Counted from the first letter of the stretch, positions 1 to 9,631 are shown. The stretch is DNA of 64,000 nt from Gemmatimonadota bacterium (GCA_016714015.1 JADJNZ010000005.1:310001-374000), one strand, 5' to 3'. Numbers and translations are program-made. The notes: generated by a model from the letters alone, not told the origin.

Positions 1-2604
1 GCGCAGACCACGGGGACCGGCACGTACCAGCTCGTCGGCGTGCCGGCCGGCCAGTGGACGGTGCGCGCGCGCGTGATCGGGTTCGCGCCGATGACCGCGA
101 CGGTGACGGTGACCGCTGGGCAGACCGCGACACAGGACTTCACGCTCAACCGCGCCTCGCAGCAGCTCGCGGCCGCGGTCGTGACCGGCTCCCGTGCGCA
201 GCACACCGCCGCTGACGAGCTCGCGGTGCCGGTGGACGTGGTGACCGCCGAGACGATCGAGAAGCAGGGCACGACCGAGCTCTCGGCGATCCTCCAGGCC
301 GTCTCGCCGTCAGTGAACTTCCCGCGGCAGTCGGTGACCGACGCCGACGACATCGTGCGGCCCTTCACCATGCGCGGACTCTCGCCCGACCACACCCTGG
401 TGCTCGTGAACGGGGTCCGCCGCCATCGCACGTCGCTGGTCCACACCTTCGCCTTCGGCATGCCGGCGGGATCGACCGGCGTCGACCTGAACGCGCTGCC
501 GTCGAGCGCGATCGATCGCATGGAGGTCCTGCGCGACGGTGCCGCGGCGCAGTACGGCTCCGACGCGATCGCCGGCGTGGTGAACCTGCAGCTCAAGCGC
601 GGCGAGTTCGCGCCGTTCGTCAACGCCGACTTCGGCCGGTATGTGGTGGGCGACTATCCCGACGACGGTGACACGTACAACGTGAACGGCGGATGGGGCG
701 TGAAGGTCGGCCGCGGCTCCCTCGGGCTCTTCGCCGAGGTCCGCAATCGCCAGCGCACCAACCGCGCCTGGCCCGAGGCCGCAGACCAGATCGTCCCCGG
801 GGACGCGGACGTGGTCGACTCCAAGGGCAACATCCTGCAGAAGAACAACGCCGTCGATCAGCCCAACCACCGCCTCGGCGACGGTCTGGCCGACGACAAG
901 ATCCTCTTCGCCGACTTCCGCCTCCCGCTCGACGATGCCGGTACGCGCAGCTTCTATGCCTTCGGCGGGTACTCCAACCGCGTCGGCACGGGCAATGGCT
1001 TCTACCGTCAGGGTCTCTCGGAGCGGAACTGGCCGTCGCAGTACCCCAGGGGCTTCCTCCCTGAGTTCCGGCCGGACGTGGTGGACTGGTCGCTCGCCGC
1101 GGGGTTCAAGGGTGAGGCGGGGCCGTGGACCTACGATGCGGCGCTCTCGTCGGGTGCGAGCGAGTTCGACTACAAGCTCCGCAACACGCTCAACACCTCC
1201 CTCGGTCCGTGCTTCGTCACCGCCTGCGCGCCGGGCCTCGACGGCATCTTCGGCAACGCGGACGATCCGGGCATCCCCAACCAGACGAGCTTCTACGCGG
1301 GCGGCCTGCGCGGCAACGAGACGCAGGTGACCTTCGACGCGTCGCGACAGGTGCAGACGTCGCTACCCTCGCCGCTCACGCTCGCCTTCGGCGCGGCGCT
1401 CCGCCAGGAGAGCTTCGAGCTCATCGCCGGCGAGCGCGCCTCGTGGATCCAGGGCGGGCACCTCACGCAGTTCGGCGATCCCGCCCCCGGCGGCTCGCAG
1501 GTCTTCAGCGGCTTCCTCCCCTCCACCGCGGTCGAGGCCACGCGCAACAACATCGCGGCCTACGCGGAGGCGGAGACCGACCTCACGCAGCGCATCCTCG
1601 CCAACGTGGCGGCCCGCTTCGAGAACTACAGCGACTTCGGCTCGCAGCTGAGCACCAAGCTCGCGCTCCGCTTCCAGGTGGCCGAGCAGTTCGTGCTGCG
1701 CGGCGCGGCGAGCACCGGCTTCCGCGCCCCGTCGCTCGCGCAGAGCAACTATGGCAGCCGCATCACGAGCTTCCGCCTCGACACGGGCACGGGCCAGCAG
1801 GTGCCGTTCGAGATCGGCATCTTCCCCACCGACGACCCGGCCGCGCGCGCGCTCGGCTCGAAGGACCTCAAGGCCGAGACCTCGGTGAACCTGAGTGCCG
1901 GCATGGCGTGGAGCCCGTCCGACCGCTTCACCATGACGGTGGACGGCTACTCGATCACGCTCAACGACCGCATCCTGCTCACCGGCTTCCTCGGCGGTCC
2001 GGCGATCGAGGCGATCCTGCAGGCCAATGGCGTGCAGGCCGAGGCGGGGCAGTACTTCACCAACATCGTCGACACCCGCACCAACGGCGTGGACATCACC
2101 GCGAACTACCGCCGTGCCGTCGGCATGTCCGGCGTGTTCAATCTCAACACCGGCATCAACTACACCACGAACGAGATCGTCGGGCAGCGGGACAACCCCG
2201 CCGAGCTGAACGGCACCGGCGCCGAGCTGGTGGACATGTTCATGCGGATCCAGATCGAGCGCGAGCGTCCCGATTGGCGCGGCACGGTGACCGCCGACTA
2301 CACGCAGGGCCACAACAGCGTGCTGCTGCGCACCTCGTACTACGGCAAGTTCAACTCGGCGCCCGGGCTCTGCGGCACCTGCGAGCAGACGTTCGGCGCG
2401 CGGACGCTGGTGGACGCCGAAGTGGGCCGCCAGTTCGGCGGCGTGAAGTGGACGCTGGGTGTGCGGAACCTGTTCGACACCTTCCCCGAGCAGAACACGC
2501 TCGACAACGGCTACGGGATCTTCCCGTGGGCGGGCGCGTCACCGTTCGGGTACAACGGGCGGTTCGTGTACACGCGCGCCCAGATGTCGTTCGACATGCC
2601 GTGA
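1..2604 (+). CDS. TonB-dependent outer-membrane receptor (5' partial)
   Basis: The reading frame is open at base 1, so the N-terminus lies outside the window. The first ~50 residues are the end of a carboxypeptidase-regulatory-like beta domain (GVPAGQWTVRARVIGF). A plug domain follows, with the TonB-receptor signatures VNGVRRHR, IDRMEVLRDGAAAQYGSDAI and AGVVNLQLKRG. The remaining ~650 residues look like a 22-strand barrel and end in the aromatic-rich FVYTRAQMSFDMP. Such receptors use TonB/ExbBD energy to import a bound ligand such as an oligosaccharide, peptide or metal chelate. Nothing in the sequence identifies the ligand. A strong hairpin follows the stop codon, so this is the end of a transcript, separate from the lipoprotein gene downstream. 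Confidence 0.93.
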   Translation, partial: AQTTGTGTYQLVGVPAGQWTVRARVIGFAPMTATVTVTAGQTATQDFTLNRASQQLAAAVVTGSRAQHTAADELAVPVDVVTAETIEKQGTTELSAILQAVSPSVNFPRQSVTDADDIVRPFTMRGLSPDHTLVLVNGVRRHRTSLVHTFAFGMPAGSTGVDLNALPSSAIDRMEVLRDGAAAQYGSDAIAGVVNLQLKRGEFAPFVNADFGRYVVGDYPDDGDTYNVNGGWGVKVGRGSLGLFAEVRNRQRTNRAWPEAADQIVPGDADVVDSKGNILQKNNAVDQPNHRLGDGLADDKILFADFRLPLDDAGTRSFYAFGGYSNRVGTGNGFYRQGLSERNWPSQYPRGFLPEFRPDVVDWSLAAGFKGEAGPWTYDAALSSGASEFDYKLRNTLNTSLGPCFVTACAPGLDGIFGNADDPGIPNQTSFYAGGLRGNETQVTFDASRQVQTSLPSPLTLAFGAALRQESFELIAGERASWIQGGHLTQFGDPAPGGSQVFSGFLPSTAVEATRNNIAAYAEAETDLTQRILANVAARFENYSDFGSQLSTKLALRFQVAEQFVLRGAASTGFRAPSLAQSNYGSRITSFRLDTGTGQQVPFEIGIFPTDDPAARALGSKDLKAETSVNLSAGMAWSPSDRFTMTVDGYSITLNDRILLTGFLGGPAIEAILQANGVQAEAGQYFTNIVDTRTNGVDITANYRRAVGMSGVFNLNTGINYTTNEIVGQRDNPAELNGTGAELVDMFMRIQIERERPDWRGTVTADYTQGHNSVLLRTSYYGKFNSAPGLCGTCEQTFGARTLVDAEVGRQFGGVKWTLGVRNLFDTFPEQNTLDNGYGIFPWAGASPFGYNGRFVYTRAQMSFDMP

Positions 2605-2616
2605 ACGTGACCCCCG

Positions 2617-2652
2617 TCACGGTGTGACACCCCTGGTGGGTGCACACCGTGA
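2617..2652 (+). terminator. Hairpin terminator after the TonB receptor gene
   Basis: tcacggtgtg (2617-2626) pairs with cacaccgtga (2643-2652). Inside this, caccc (2628-2632) pairs with gggtg (2638-2642), giving a 15-bp stem with one bulged A and a 5-nt loop. It begins 12 bases after the stop codon. There is no clear T-tract, as is common in very GC-rich genomes. Confidence 0.7.
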
Positions 2653-2678
2653 CCCGGGGGCGGGGTGGCGAGTATACC
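2649..2678 (+). promoter_or_regulatory. Possible sigma-70-type promoter for the 2749 gene
   Basis: A -35-like GTGACC (2649-2654) lies 18 bases before a -10-like TATACC (2673-2678), in a short AT-rich island (TATACCATATG) within GC-rich DNA. The start codon is about 70 bases downstream. The -35 box overlaps the terminator stem. This is pattern reading only. Confidence 0.3.
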
Positions 2679-2748
2679 ATATGTAGCCGGTATCCCAGCG
2701 GCGGGCGGTCGTCCGACCGCGCGCCCGAACTCGACCCCAGTCCCCGAC

Positions 2749-3849
2749 ATGCCTCCGTCGTCCCTGCGACGCGCCCCGCGCGTCCTGCCGCTCGCCCTCC
2801 TCGCGGCGCTCGCGGCCTGCGACCTCCCGTCGTCCGCGCCGATCTTCCAGCAGTCGTGGACCGTGCCGGGCGACTCCGTCACCGTGCCGGTGACCCAGAT
2901 CCTGCCCGCCGGCGTCGCCTTCAACGGCACCGCGACGGCGTTCCTCGTGTCGGTGGCCGACCCGGCCGACTTCTCGACCACGCTCGGCACGCTCTGCGGC
3001 CAGCCGGCGTGCCAGTCCGGCGCGGCGGTGAACGCGCCGGTGCCGGCGTTCACGTCGAGCGGTGCGGCGCTCTCGCGCACCGTCGCCTTTCCGGCGACCG
3101 TCGCCTCGGGCACCGTCGTCTCGGGCTCGCTCTCGCTCGCGATCCAGAACACCCTCGGGTTCGATCCGCTGCGCCCCAACGGCGCGAGCGCGCCGTACGG
3201 CACGCTCACGGTGACGATCACCAACGGGGCGAGCTCGACGACGACGACCTTCACCGGCGCGTCGCAGGCGATGGCGAACAACTTCACGAGCTTCCTCTCG
3301 GTCCCGATCCCCGCCGGCAGCTACACCGGGTCTTTCGCCGTCTCTGCGTCGTTCGACGTGCCGGCGGGTGGCACCGCGAACCTCGCGGCCGGCAACGCGA
3401 TCAGCATCTCGCCCTCCGTCGTCGACCTGACGGTCTCGCAGGTCTCGGTCGTGGTGTTGAACGAGGCGATCAGCACCGCGCCGAGCGCGTACGACCTCGA
3501 GGACATCGACTTCGCCGATCGCGTCGAGGGCGGGAGCATCCTCCTCGACGTCAGCAACCCCTTCACGGCGACGGCGTCGTTGAACGTCGTCCTGAGTGCG
3601 CCCGCGCAGGCCGGGCAGCCGCTCGTGAGCATCAGCAAGGCGATCGTCATCCCCGCCACTCCCACCTCGACGACCACCGTGACGCTCAGCAAGGCCGAGT
3701 TGCAGTCGCTCGTCGGCAAGACCGGCGTGAACATGACGGTCTCCGGGACGGCGAACGGGACCGGAGCAGGGAACACCGCGACGGTCACGCCGACGTCGCG
3801 CATCGTGATGCGCAGCAACATCCAGGTCGTCGTCAACGTGGGGGGCTGA
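2749..3849 (+). CDS. Secreted lipoprotein of unknown function
   Basis: This 366-aa protein begins MPPSSLRRAPRV, followed by a hydrophobic stretch and a lipobox LAAC with Cys24, so it is predicted to be lipidated and anchored in the outer or inner membrane. In-frame starts upstream (from 2665) would put about 28 charged residues before the signal, so the ATG at 2749 is preferred. The mature part is rich in Thr, Ser, Ala and Val with alternating beta-type sequence and no catalytic motif I recognise. It resembles surface adhesin or cell-envelope beta proteins only in composition. The next gene starts 3 bases after its stop, so the two are almost certainly co-transcribed and may act together at the outer membrane. 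Confidence 0.8.
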   Translation: MPPSSLRRAPRVLPLALLAALAACDLPSSAPIFQQSWTVPGDSVTVPVTQILPAGVAFNGTATAFLVSVADPADFSTTLGTLCGQPACQSGAAVNAPVPAFTSSGAALSRTVAFPATVASGTVVSGSLSLAIQNTLGFDPLRPNGASAPYGTLTVTITNGASSTTTTFTGASQAMANNFTSFLSVPIPAGSYTGSFAVSASFDVPAGGTANLAAGNAISISPSVVDLTVSQVSVVVLNEAISTAPSAYDLEDIDFADRVEGGSILLDVSNPFTATASLNVVLSAPAQAGQPLVSISKAIVIPATPTSTTTVTLSKAELQSLVGKTGVNMTVSGTANGTGAGNTATVTPTSRIVMRSNIQVVVNVGG

Positions 3850-3852
3850 GCC

Positions 3853-5136
3853 ATGATCACCTCCTCGACTCGCCTCCTCGGCCTCGCGGCGCTCTCGCTC
3901 CTGCTCGCCCCCGCAGCCGGCGCGCAGGGCAATGCCTCCGCCGCCGCGACCGCGATGGGCGGCAACTACACCGCCCTCGCCCGCAACTTCAACGCCGCCG
4001 CCTGGAATCCGGCCAACCTCGGACTCGACGGCAACTCACGCTTCTCCCTCGCCCTCTCGCCGCAGCTCGGCATGGGCACCGGCCCCGTCACCCTCAAGGA
4101 CCTCGCGGACTACGAAGGCGTGGTCGTCCCGCAGCAGGTGCGCGAGGCCTGGCTCCAGAAGGTGATCGACAACGGGGGGCAGGATCTCGGCGGTGACGTG
4201 CACCTCACGCCGCTCGCGCTCTCCATCGGCCGCTTCGCCTTCACCGCGACGAGCACGCTGCGCACGGACGGCGTGTTGCCCCCTGCGATGATGTCGCTCC
4301 TCTTCTTCGGCAACTCGGGACGCACCGGCCAGCCGGAGGACTTCACGCTGACCGATCTCTCGCTCGACGCCAACGCGACGACGACCTTCGCCGTCGCGTA
4401 CGGGCGCCGTCTCCCGATCGTCCCCATCGGCGACTTCGCGATCGGCGTGACGGGCAAGTACGTGCTCGGGCATGCCGCCGCCTCGATGCTCGACAACGGC
4501 TCCACCATCACCGCGAGTCCGCTCGCGCTCAACATCAACGCGCCGCTCGTCGTCACCGACACGGCGGAGATGGTGAACGGCACCGGCTTCGGCTTCGACG
4601 TGGGCGCCTCGTGGAAGGTGGGCAACCTCCGCGGGTCGGCGGTGATCCACGACCTCGTGAGCACCTTCGCGTGGAAGACGGACAACCTCTACTACCTGCC
4701 GATCGAGGCGACCTTCCAGTCGGGCTCGAACAGCGAGTTCACCGATTCACTGGTGCCGCTCTCCTCGGCGGCACCGGCGCTGCAGGAGTCGCTCAAGGAG
4801 CGCATCGCGGCGGCCCAGCCGACGCCGACGCTCGCCCTCGGCGTCGCGTGGAGCGGCTTGCGTCGCCTGACGCTCGCTGCCGACCTCCGGCAGCGCTTCG
4901 GTGACGGCATCGACCTCGGCCCGAGCACGCAGGTCGGCGTCGGCGCGGAGCTGCGCCTCATCCCCTTCGTGCCGCTGCGGGCCGGCGTGACGTCGATCGG
5001 CGACGGCATGCGCTACAGCGGCGGACTCGGCCTCGAGTTCGGCGTCGTGAACTTCCAGGTCGCTGGCCAGTTGCTCCAGGCCAACGGCCGCAACGACACG
5101 GGCCTCGGCCTCACGCTGAGCTTCGGCGGGCACTGA
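3853..5136 (+). CDS. Outer-membrane beta-barrel protein (DUF5723/FadL-like)
   Basis: 427 aa with a clear signal peptide (MITSSTRLLGLAALSLLLAP, cleavage after AGAQ). The N-terminal motif AMGGNYTALARNFNAAAWNPANLG is split by Gly and Asn as in FadL/PorV/DUF5723-type barrels, where the mature N-terminus plugs the barrel. The rest alternates polar and hydrophobic residues, and it ends in a Gly-rich beta-strand (GLGLTLSFGGH) typical of a last barrel strand. The gene lies 3 bases after the lipoprotein gene at 2749, as expected for a lipoprotein-barrel pair. No substrate can be assigned. The fold call rests on signature and composition, not on a database search. Confidence 0.72.
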   Translation: MITSSTRLLGLAALSLLLAPAAGAQGNASAAATAMGGNYTALARNFNAAAWNPANLGLDGNSRFSLALSPQLGMGTGPVTLKDLADYEGVVVPQQVREAWLQKVIDNGGQDLGGDVHLTPLALSIGRFAFTATSTLRTDGVLPPAMMSLLFFGNSGRTGQPEDFTLTDLSLDANATTTFAVAYGRRLPIVPIGDFAIGVTGKYVLGHAAASMLDNGSTITASPLALNINAPLVVTDTAEMVNGTGFGFDVGASWKVGNLRGSAVIHDLVSTFAWKTDNLYYLPIEATFQSGSNSEFTDSLVPLSSAAPALQESLKERIAAAQPTPTLALGVAWSGLRRLTLAADLRQRFGDGIDLGPSTQVGVGAELRLIPFVPLRAGVTSIGDGMRYSGGLGLEFGVVNFQVAGQLLQANGRNDTGLGLTLSFGGH

Positions 5137-5145
5137 CCGACGCGA

Positions 5146-5175
5146 ACGACAGGGTGGCGGGTGGCGCGGTAGATT
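5146..5175 (+). promoter_or_regulatory. Possible promoter for the gamma-glutamyltransferase gene
   Basis: ACGACA (5146-5151; four of six bases of TTGACA) and TAGATT (5170-5175) are 18 bases apart. They end 27 bases before the ATG at 5203. The same TAGATT hexamer occurs upstream of other genes here (minus strand at 24581-24586 and 48381-48386). Confidence 0.4.
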
Positions 5176-5202
5176 CTCCGCGTCACCCTCGCCCCCCTCG
5201 CC

Positions 5203-6918
5203 ATGCTGAAGAAGCCCTTCGTCGCCGCGCTCTTCCTCGCCGCGGCGTGCGGCAGCACCCCTGAGGCGGCACCGCCGGTGGACGAGCTCGTCTCGTCCAC
5301 CGGCGTCGTCGTCTCCGCCCACCATCTGTCGTCCGAGGCGGGCGCGTCGATGCTCGCCAAGGGCGGCAATGCCGTCGATGCCGCCGTCGCGACCGCCTTC
5401 TCGCTCGCCGTGACGTACCCGGCGGCCGGCAACATCGGTGGCGGCGGGTTCATGGTCGTGCGCATGGCCGACGGATCGGCGACCACCTTCGACTACCGCG
5501 AGCAGGCGCCGCTCAAGGCCACGCCGACGATGTATCTCGACGCGAAGGGCGAGATCGCGTGGGCCGCGACCGACAGCGGGTGGCGCTCGCCCGGCGTGCC
5601 CGGCACCGTGCGCGGGCTCGCGATGGCGCACGCGAAGTTCGGCAAGCTGCCGTGGAAGGACGTCGTCATGCCCGCCGTGCTGCAGGCGGAGCAGGGCTTC
5701 GCCGTCTCGGCCCTGTTCGCCGAGGAGCTGAACTGGGCGGTGGAGAAGTTCCTCGCGCCCTTCCCGGCGTCGGTGGCGGCGTACGGCAAGCCCGGCGGCG
5801 GCAAGTGGGCCGCCGGTGACACGCTCAAGCTCCCGCAGCTCGCGCGCGCGCTGCGCGCCATCGCCGACTCGGGAGCGAGCGCGTTCTACACCGGATGGAT
5901 CGCCGACTCGATCGAGGCACAGATGCGCGCGCACGGCGGGATCATCTCGCGCGCCGACCTCGCCGCGTACGAGGCCGTGGAGCGGGCCCCGTTGCGCGGC
6001 TCCTTCAACGGGCATGAGCTGATCGTGATGGGTCCGCCGAGCTCGGGCGGCATGGTCACGCTGCTCACGCTCAACCAGCTCGAGGCACTCGGCGTGGAGC
6101 GGATGTCGCGCGGCGACGCGCGCACGCTGCACCTGCGCCTCGAGGTCGCGCGCCGCACCTACGTCGACCGCGCGCGCTGGCTGGGGGACCCCGCCTTCAG
6201 CGACATCCCGCTCGAGCGGCTGATCAGCAAGGAGTACGCGCGCGAGCTCGCGGCGTCGATCGACACGCTCCACGCGTCGAGCTCGCTCGAGCTCGGCAAG
6301 GACATCGTGACGCCCGCCGAGTCGAAGCAGACGACGCACTTCAGCGTGATCGACGCCGAGGGGAACGCCGTCTCGAGCACCTACACGCTCGAGGGCGGCT
6401 ATGGCTCCGGCGTGGTGATCGCCGGCTTCCTGCTCAACAACGAGATGGGCGACTTCAACAAGAAGCCCGGCTACACCGACCAGGGATGGGCGATCGGCAC
6501 CCCGGCGAACGTGATCGCGCCCGGGAAGCGGATGCTGAGCTCGATGGCACCGGCCATCGTGACCAAGGGCGGCGCACTGCGACTGGTGACGGGCTCGCCG
6601 GGCGGCCGCACAATTCCCAACACGGTGCTCAACGTCATCTTCGGCGTGACCGCGCTGGGCGAAGGGGTCCGAGCCGCGGTGGATGCGCCGCGCATCCATC
6701 ACCAGTGGATGCCCGACACCGCCTCCTTCGAGGAGGGCGCCGCAACGCCCGAGGTGCTCGCCGCGCTGCGCGCGATGGGGCACGCGATCAAGATGGAGAA
6801 GCCGAACTCGCAGGGCGACGCGCACAGCATCCTGTACGATGCGGCGTCGAAGACCGCGCGGGCGGCGAACGACCATCGCAGTCCCGATTCCGGCGCGCGC
6901 GCCCCCCGGAGCCCGTGA
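5203..6918 (+). CDS. ggt: Gamma-glutamyltransferase (lipoprotein form)
   Basis: A 571-aa member of the Ntn-hydrolase family that removes gamma-glutamyl groups from glutathione and gamma-glutamyl peptides in the periplasm. The N-terminal LFLAAACGSTPE is a short signal with a probable lipidation Cys. The large subunit shows the usual GGNAVDAAVATAFSLAV and NIGGGGFMVVR motifs. The autocatalytic cleavage site is intact: Q376-T377 begins the small subunit (TTHFSVIDAEGNAVS), matching Gln390-Thr391 of the E. coli enzyme as I recall it. Substrate-binding features (SSMAPAIV, GSPGGRTIPNT) follow. Length is normal. It lies 10 bases upstream of the aldehyde dehydrogenase gene and probably shares its transcript, consistent with release and then oxidation of glutamate-derived carbon. 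Confidence 0.95.
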   Translation: MLKKPFVAALFLAAACGSTPEAAPPVDELVSSTGVVVSAHHLSSEAGASMLAKGGNAVDAAVATAFSLAVTYPAAGNIGGGGFMVVRMADGSATTFDYREQAPLKATPTMYLDAKGEIAWAATDSGWRSPGVPGTVRGLAMAHAKFGKLPWKDVVMPAVLQAEQGFAVSALFAEELNWAVEKFLAPFPASVAAYGKPGGGKWAAGDTLKLPQLARALRAIADSGASAFYTGWIADSIEAQMRAHGGIISRADLAAYEAVERAPLRGSFNGHELIVMGPPSSGGMVTLLTLNQLEALGVERMSRGDARTLHLRLEVARRTYVDRARWLGDPAFSDIPLERLISKEYARELAASIDTLHASSSLELGKDIVTPAESKQTTHFSVIDAEGNAVSSTYTLEGGYGSGVVIAGFLLNNEMGDFNKKPGYTDQGWAIGTPANVIAPGKRMLSSMAPAIVTKGGALRLVTGSPGGRTIPNTVLNVIFGVTALGEGVRAAVDAPRIHHQWMPDTASFEEGAATPEVLAALRAMGHAIKMEKPNSQGDAHSILYDAASKTARAANDHRSPDSGARAPRSP

Positions 6919-6928
6919 GCGGCGACGC

Positions 6929-8389
6929 ATGAAAGTGATCGCCCTGCGTGACCCGGCGTTGCTCCGCGACCGCGCGTACGTCGGCGGGGCGTGGATCGGC
7001 GGTACGTCGACCTTCACCGTCCGCGACCCGGCGACCGGCGCGACGCTCGCCGAGGTCGCGGATCTCGGCGCCGCGGAGACGACGGCCGCGGTGCGCGCCG
7101 CGGCCGACGCGATGCCGGCGTGGGCCGCGCGCACGGCGAAGGAGCGCGCGGCGGTCCTCCGGCGGTGGTTCGAGCTCATCATGGCCGCGCAGGACGATCT
7201 CGCGTTGCTGATGACGAGCGAGCAGGGCAAGCCGCTCGCCGAGGCGCGCGGCGAGGTCGCGTACGGCGCGAGTTTCCTCGAGTGGTTCGCCGAGGAAGCG
7301 AAGCGCGTCTACGGCGAGGTGATCCCCACGCCGGTCGCGGGTCGGCGCCTGCTCGCGCTGCGCCAGCCCGTGGGCGTCGCGGCGGCGATCACGCCGTGGA
7401 ACTTCCCCGTGGCGATGCTGACGCGGAAGGCCGGCCCCGCGCTCGCCGCCGGGTGCGCGTTCGTGGTGAAGCCGGCGGCCGAGACGCCGCTCTGCGCGCT
7501 CGCGCTGGCCGAGCTCGCGCACCGCGCCGGCGTGCCGGCGGGCGTGTTCAACGTGGTCACGTCCACGCGCGCGCAGGAGGTGGGGCTCGTGCTCACGCAG
7601 CACCCGCTCGTGCGGAAGTTCTCCTTCACGGGCTCGACGCCGGTGGGGAAGCAGCTGATGGCGCAGTGCGCGACGACGGTGAAGCGGGTCTCGCTCGAAC
7701 TCGGCGGCAACGCGCCGTTCCTCGTGTTCGACGATGCGGACCTCGATGCGGCGGTCGCGGGGGCGGTGGCCTCGCGGTACCGGAACGCGGGGCAGACGTG
7801 CGTCTGCGCGAACCGGTTCCTCGTGCACGAGTCGGTCGCGGCGGTCTTCACGGAGAAGCTCGCAGCGGCCGTGTCCGGGCTTGTCGTGGGCGACGGGACG
7901 ACACCGGGGGTGACGCAGGGGCCGCTGATCTCGGTGCGCGCGGTGGAGAAGGTCGAGCGGCTCGTGGCGGACGCGGTGACGCGCGGCGCGCGCGTGGTGT
8001 GCGGCGGCTCGCAACACGCGCTCGGAGGGACGTTCTACGAGCCGACCGTGCTCGCGGGGGTGGACGCCGGGATGGCGATCGCGGGGGAGGAGATCTTCGG
8101 TCCGGTCTCGACCGTGATGACGTTCCGTGACGAGGCGGAGGCGGTGCGGGTGGCGAACGCGACGCCGTTCGGGTTGGCGGCGTATGCGTACACGCGGGAC
8201 CTCGCGCGGGCGTGGCGGATGTCGGAGGCGCTGGAGTACGGGATGGTCGGGATCAATGAAGGGGTGATCTCGACGGAGGTGGCGCCGTTCGGCGGGGTGA
8301 AGGAGAGCGGGGTGGGGCGGGAGGGCGGGAGGGAGGGGATCGGGGAGTATCTCGAGGTGAAGTACGTGGCGATGGGCGGGCTGGGGTGA
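6929..8389 (+). CDS. gabD: NAD(P)-dependent succinate-semialdehyde dehydrogenase family
   Basis: A 486-aa aldehyde dehydrogenase that probably oxidises succinate semialdehyde or a similar short acid aldehyde to the acid with NAD(P)+. Catalytic Glu257 (LELGGNAPF) and Cys291 (GQTCVCAN) are present, with the second Cys two residues on that is usual in GabD. The cofactor motif ITPWNFPVAML and the C-terminal EVAPFGGVKESGVGREG also match GabD-type enzymes. The frame is open back to 6683, but the conserved N-terminus (LRDRAYVGGAWIGG) places the start at 6929. The last ~150 bases use an unusually high share of G-rich codons. GabD is the best match; glutarate-semialdehyde or a related substrate cannot be excluded. 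Confidence 0.88.
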   Translation: MKVIALRDPALLRDRAYVGGAWIGGTSTFTVRDPATGATLAEVADLGAAETTAAVRAAADAMPAWAARTAKERAAVLRRWFELIMAAQDDLALLMTSEQGKPLAEARGEVAYGASFLEWFAEEAKRVYGEVIPTPVAGRRLLALRQPVGVAAAITPWNFPVAMLTRKAGPALAAGCAFVVKPAAETPLCALALAELAHRAGVPAGVFNVVTSTRAQEVGLVLTQHPLVRKFSFTGSTPVGKQLMAQCATTVKRVSLELGGNAPFLVFDDADLDAAVAGAVASRYRNAGQTCVCANRFLVHESVAAVFTEKLAAAVSGLVVGDGTTPGVTQGPLISVRAVEKVERLVADAVTRGARVVCGGSQHALGGTFYEPTVLAGVDAGMAIAGEEIFGPVSTVMTFRDEAEAVRVANATPFGLAAYAYTRDLARAWRMSEALEYGMVGINEGVISTEVAPFGGVKESGVGREGGREGIGEYLEVKYVAMGGLG

Positions 8390-8473
8390 GTGGTGGGCGT
8401 GAGACAGGCGCTCGGGTCGAGTGGACCAGCGCCGGGTCAGGGTGACGGAAGGCCTCTACACGGAGATCGAACC

Positions 8474-9607
8474 TTGAGTCGCGCATCTCGCCGCTGGACG
8501 CCGAGCTACGGTCCCCTTCTGGTGTGCGCGCTGTCAGTCGTCCTGTCGGCTTGCTCATCTCGACCATCGCCTCGGTCCGAACTCGCCGTGCGCCGTACGT
8601 GGGATGAGTACCTCGCCTCCAAGAAGGGACAGTACGCGCGATACGCCGGCGAGCCCTCGCCGCTGTGGGACGCGACGGAGCAGAAGATGTGGTCGATGTA
8701 CGACCTGGCGGGCTTCTATCTCGCGGATGGCGCCATTCCCGAGGTCGTGAGCGTGACGCCGGTGAGCGCCCTCGCGGATACGGCGTACCAGATCGTCACG
8801 AGGTTCTGGCCGGCGGGGGCCACGACCCGGGACTCCACGACCGCGCCTGAGCTCACGATGACCGTTTATGCGCGGCGCGACGGCGCGCGCTGGGTCCTCG
8901 CCAACGCGCTGACGTACAAGACGGCTTCGTGGCGGCGCGCGACACGGGGGCGGGTGACGTTCCACATCTCCCCGAGCCTGCAGTTCGATGACGCGGGCGC
9001 GACGCGCTCCGCCTCGTCGCTGGACTCGCTCGCAGCGGCCTTCCAAGTGGCCCCTCCGCCACGCCTCGACTACTACTCGACCACTAGCGTCGATGAGGCG
9101 CTCGAGACGATCGGCGTGGTGTTCCCCCGACGGTTCGGCGAGGGCGGCTTCGCCAAGCCCGTGAACTTCCAGGTGTTCTCGGGCGACCCCGTCCTCGGCG
9201 TGGAGTACCGCCACGAGATCGCGCACGTGGTGCTGCTTCCCATCGTCCGCAGCAGCGGGAGTTCCCTGCTCGCCTCGGAGGGTGTGCCGACGTGGTTCGG
9301 GGGAACGGCAGGACGCGACTACCCGGGCTCGGTCCGTCACCTGGATTCGCTCCTGTCGGCCCAGCCGCAGATTGACATCGACAGGGTGCTGGACGACATG
9401 AGCGTTCCCTCCGAGATCCGGAACGCGGCGGGTGCCGTCCTCGCCGAGATGGTGCATGAGGCAGGCGGCAGCGACGCGGTCCGGGACTATCTGCGGGCGC
9501 CGGGGCACGGCATCCGCGATGTGCTCGAGCGGCTGCTGCATCGGCCGTGGCCGGAGGTCGCGGCCGCGTGGCGCGAGCGGGTCAGGCGCATCGCGGGCGC
9601 TCGCTGA
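8474..9607 (+). CDS. Gluzincin-like metallopeptidase lipoprotein
   Basis: 377 aa from a TTG start preceded by GGAG. This start gives a clean lipoprotein signal (LLVCALSVVLSACSS). The open frame from 8390 would add 28 non-conserved residues. H247-E-I-A-H251 lies in a hydrophobic stretch and E269 follows in ASEGVPTWFGG. This is the HExxH...E spacing of gluzincins (peptidase MA clan), so zinc-dependent proteolysis at the cell envelope is likely. The C-terminal part (residues 290-370) is helical and resembles the helical tail of basic-secretory/DUF-type MA peptidases. Substrate unknown. GC is slightly below that of its left neighbours. The gene ends 24 bases before a transposase relic. Confidence 0.75.
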   Translation: MSRASRRWTPSYGPLLVCALSVVLSACSSRPSPRSELAVRRTWDEYLASKKGQYARYAGEPSPLWDATEQKMWSMYDLAGFYLADGAIPEVVSVTPVSALADTAYQIVTRFWPAGATTRDSTTAPELTMTVYARRDGARWVLANALTYKTASWRRATRGRVTFHISPSLQFDDAGATRSASSLDSLAAAFQVAPPPRLDYYSTTSVDEALETIGVVFPRRFGEGGFAKPVNFQVFSGDPVLGVEYRHEIAHVVLLPIVRSSGSSLLASEGVPTWFGGTAGRDYPGSVRHLDSLLSAQPQIDIDRVLDDMSVPSEIRNAAGAVLAEMVHEAGGSDAVRDYLRAPGHGIRDVLERLLHRPWPEVAAAWRERVRRIAGAR

Positions 9608-9631
9608 CCTCGACGACCGTGCTCGCACCGC

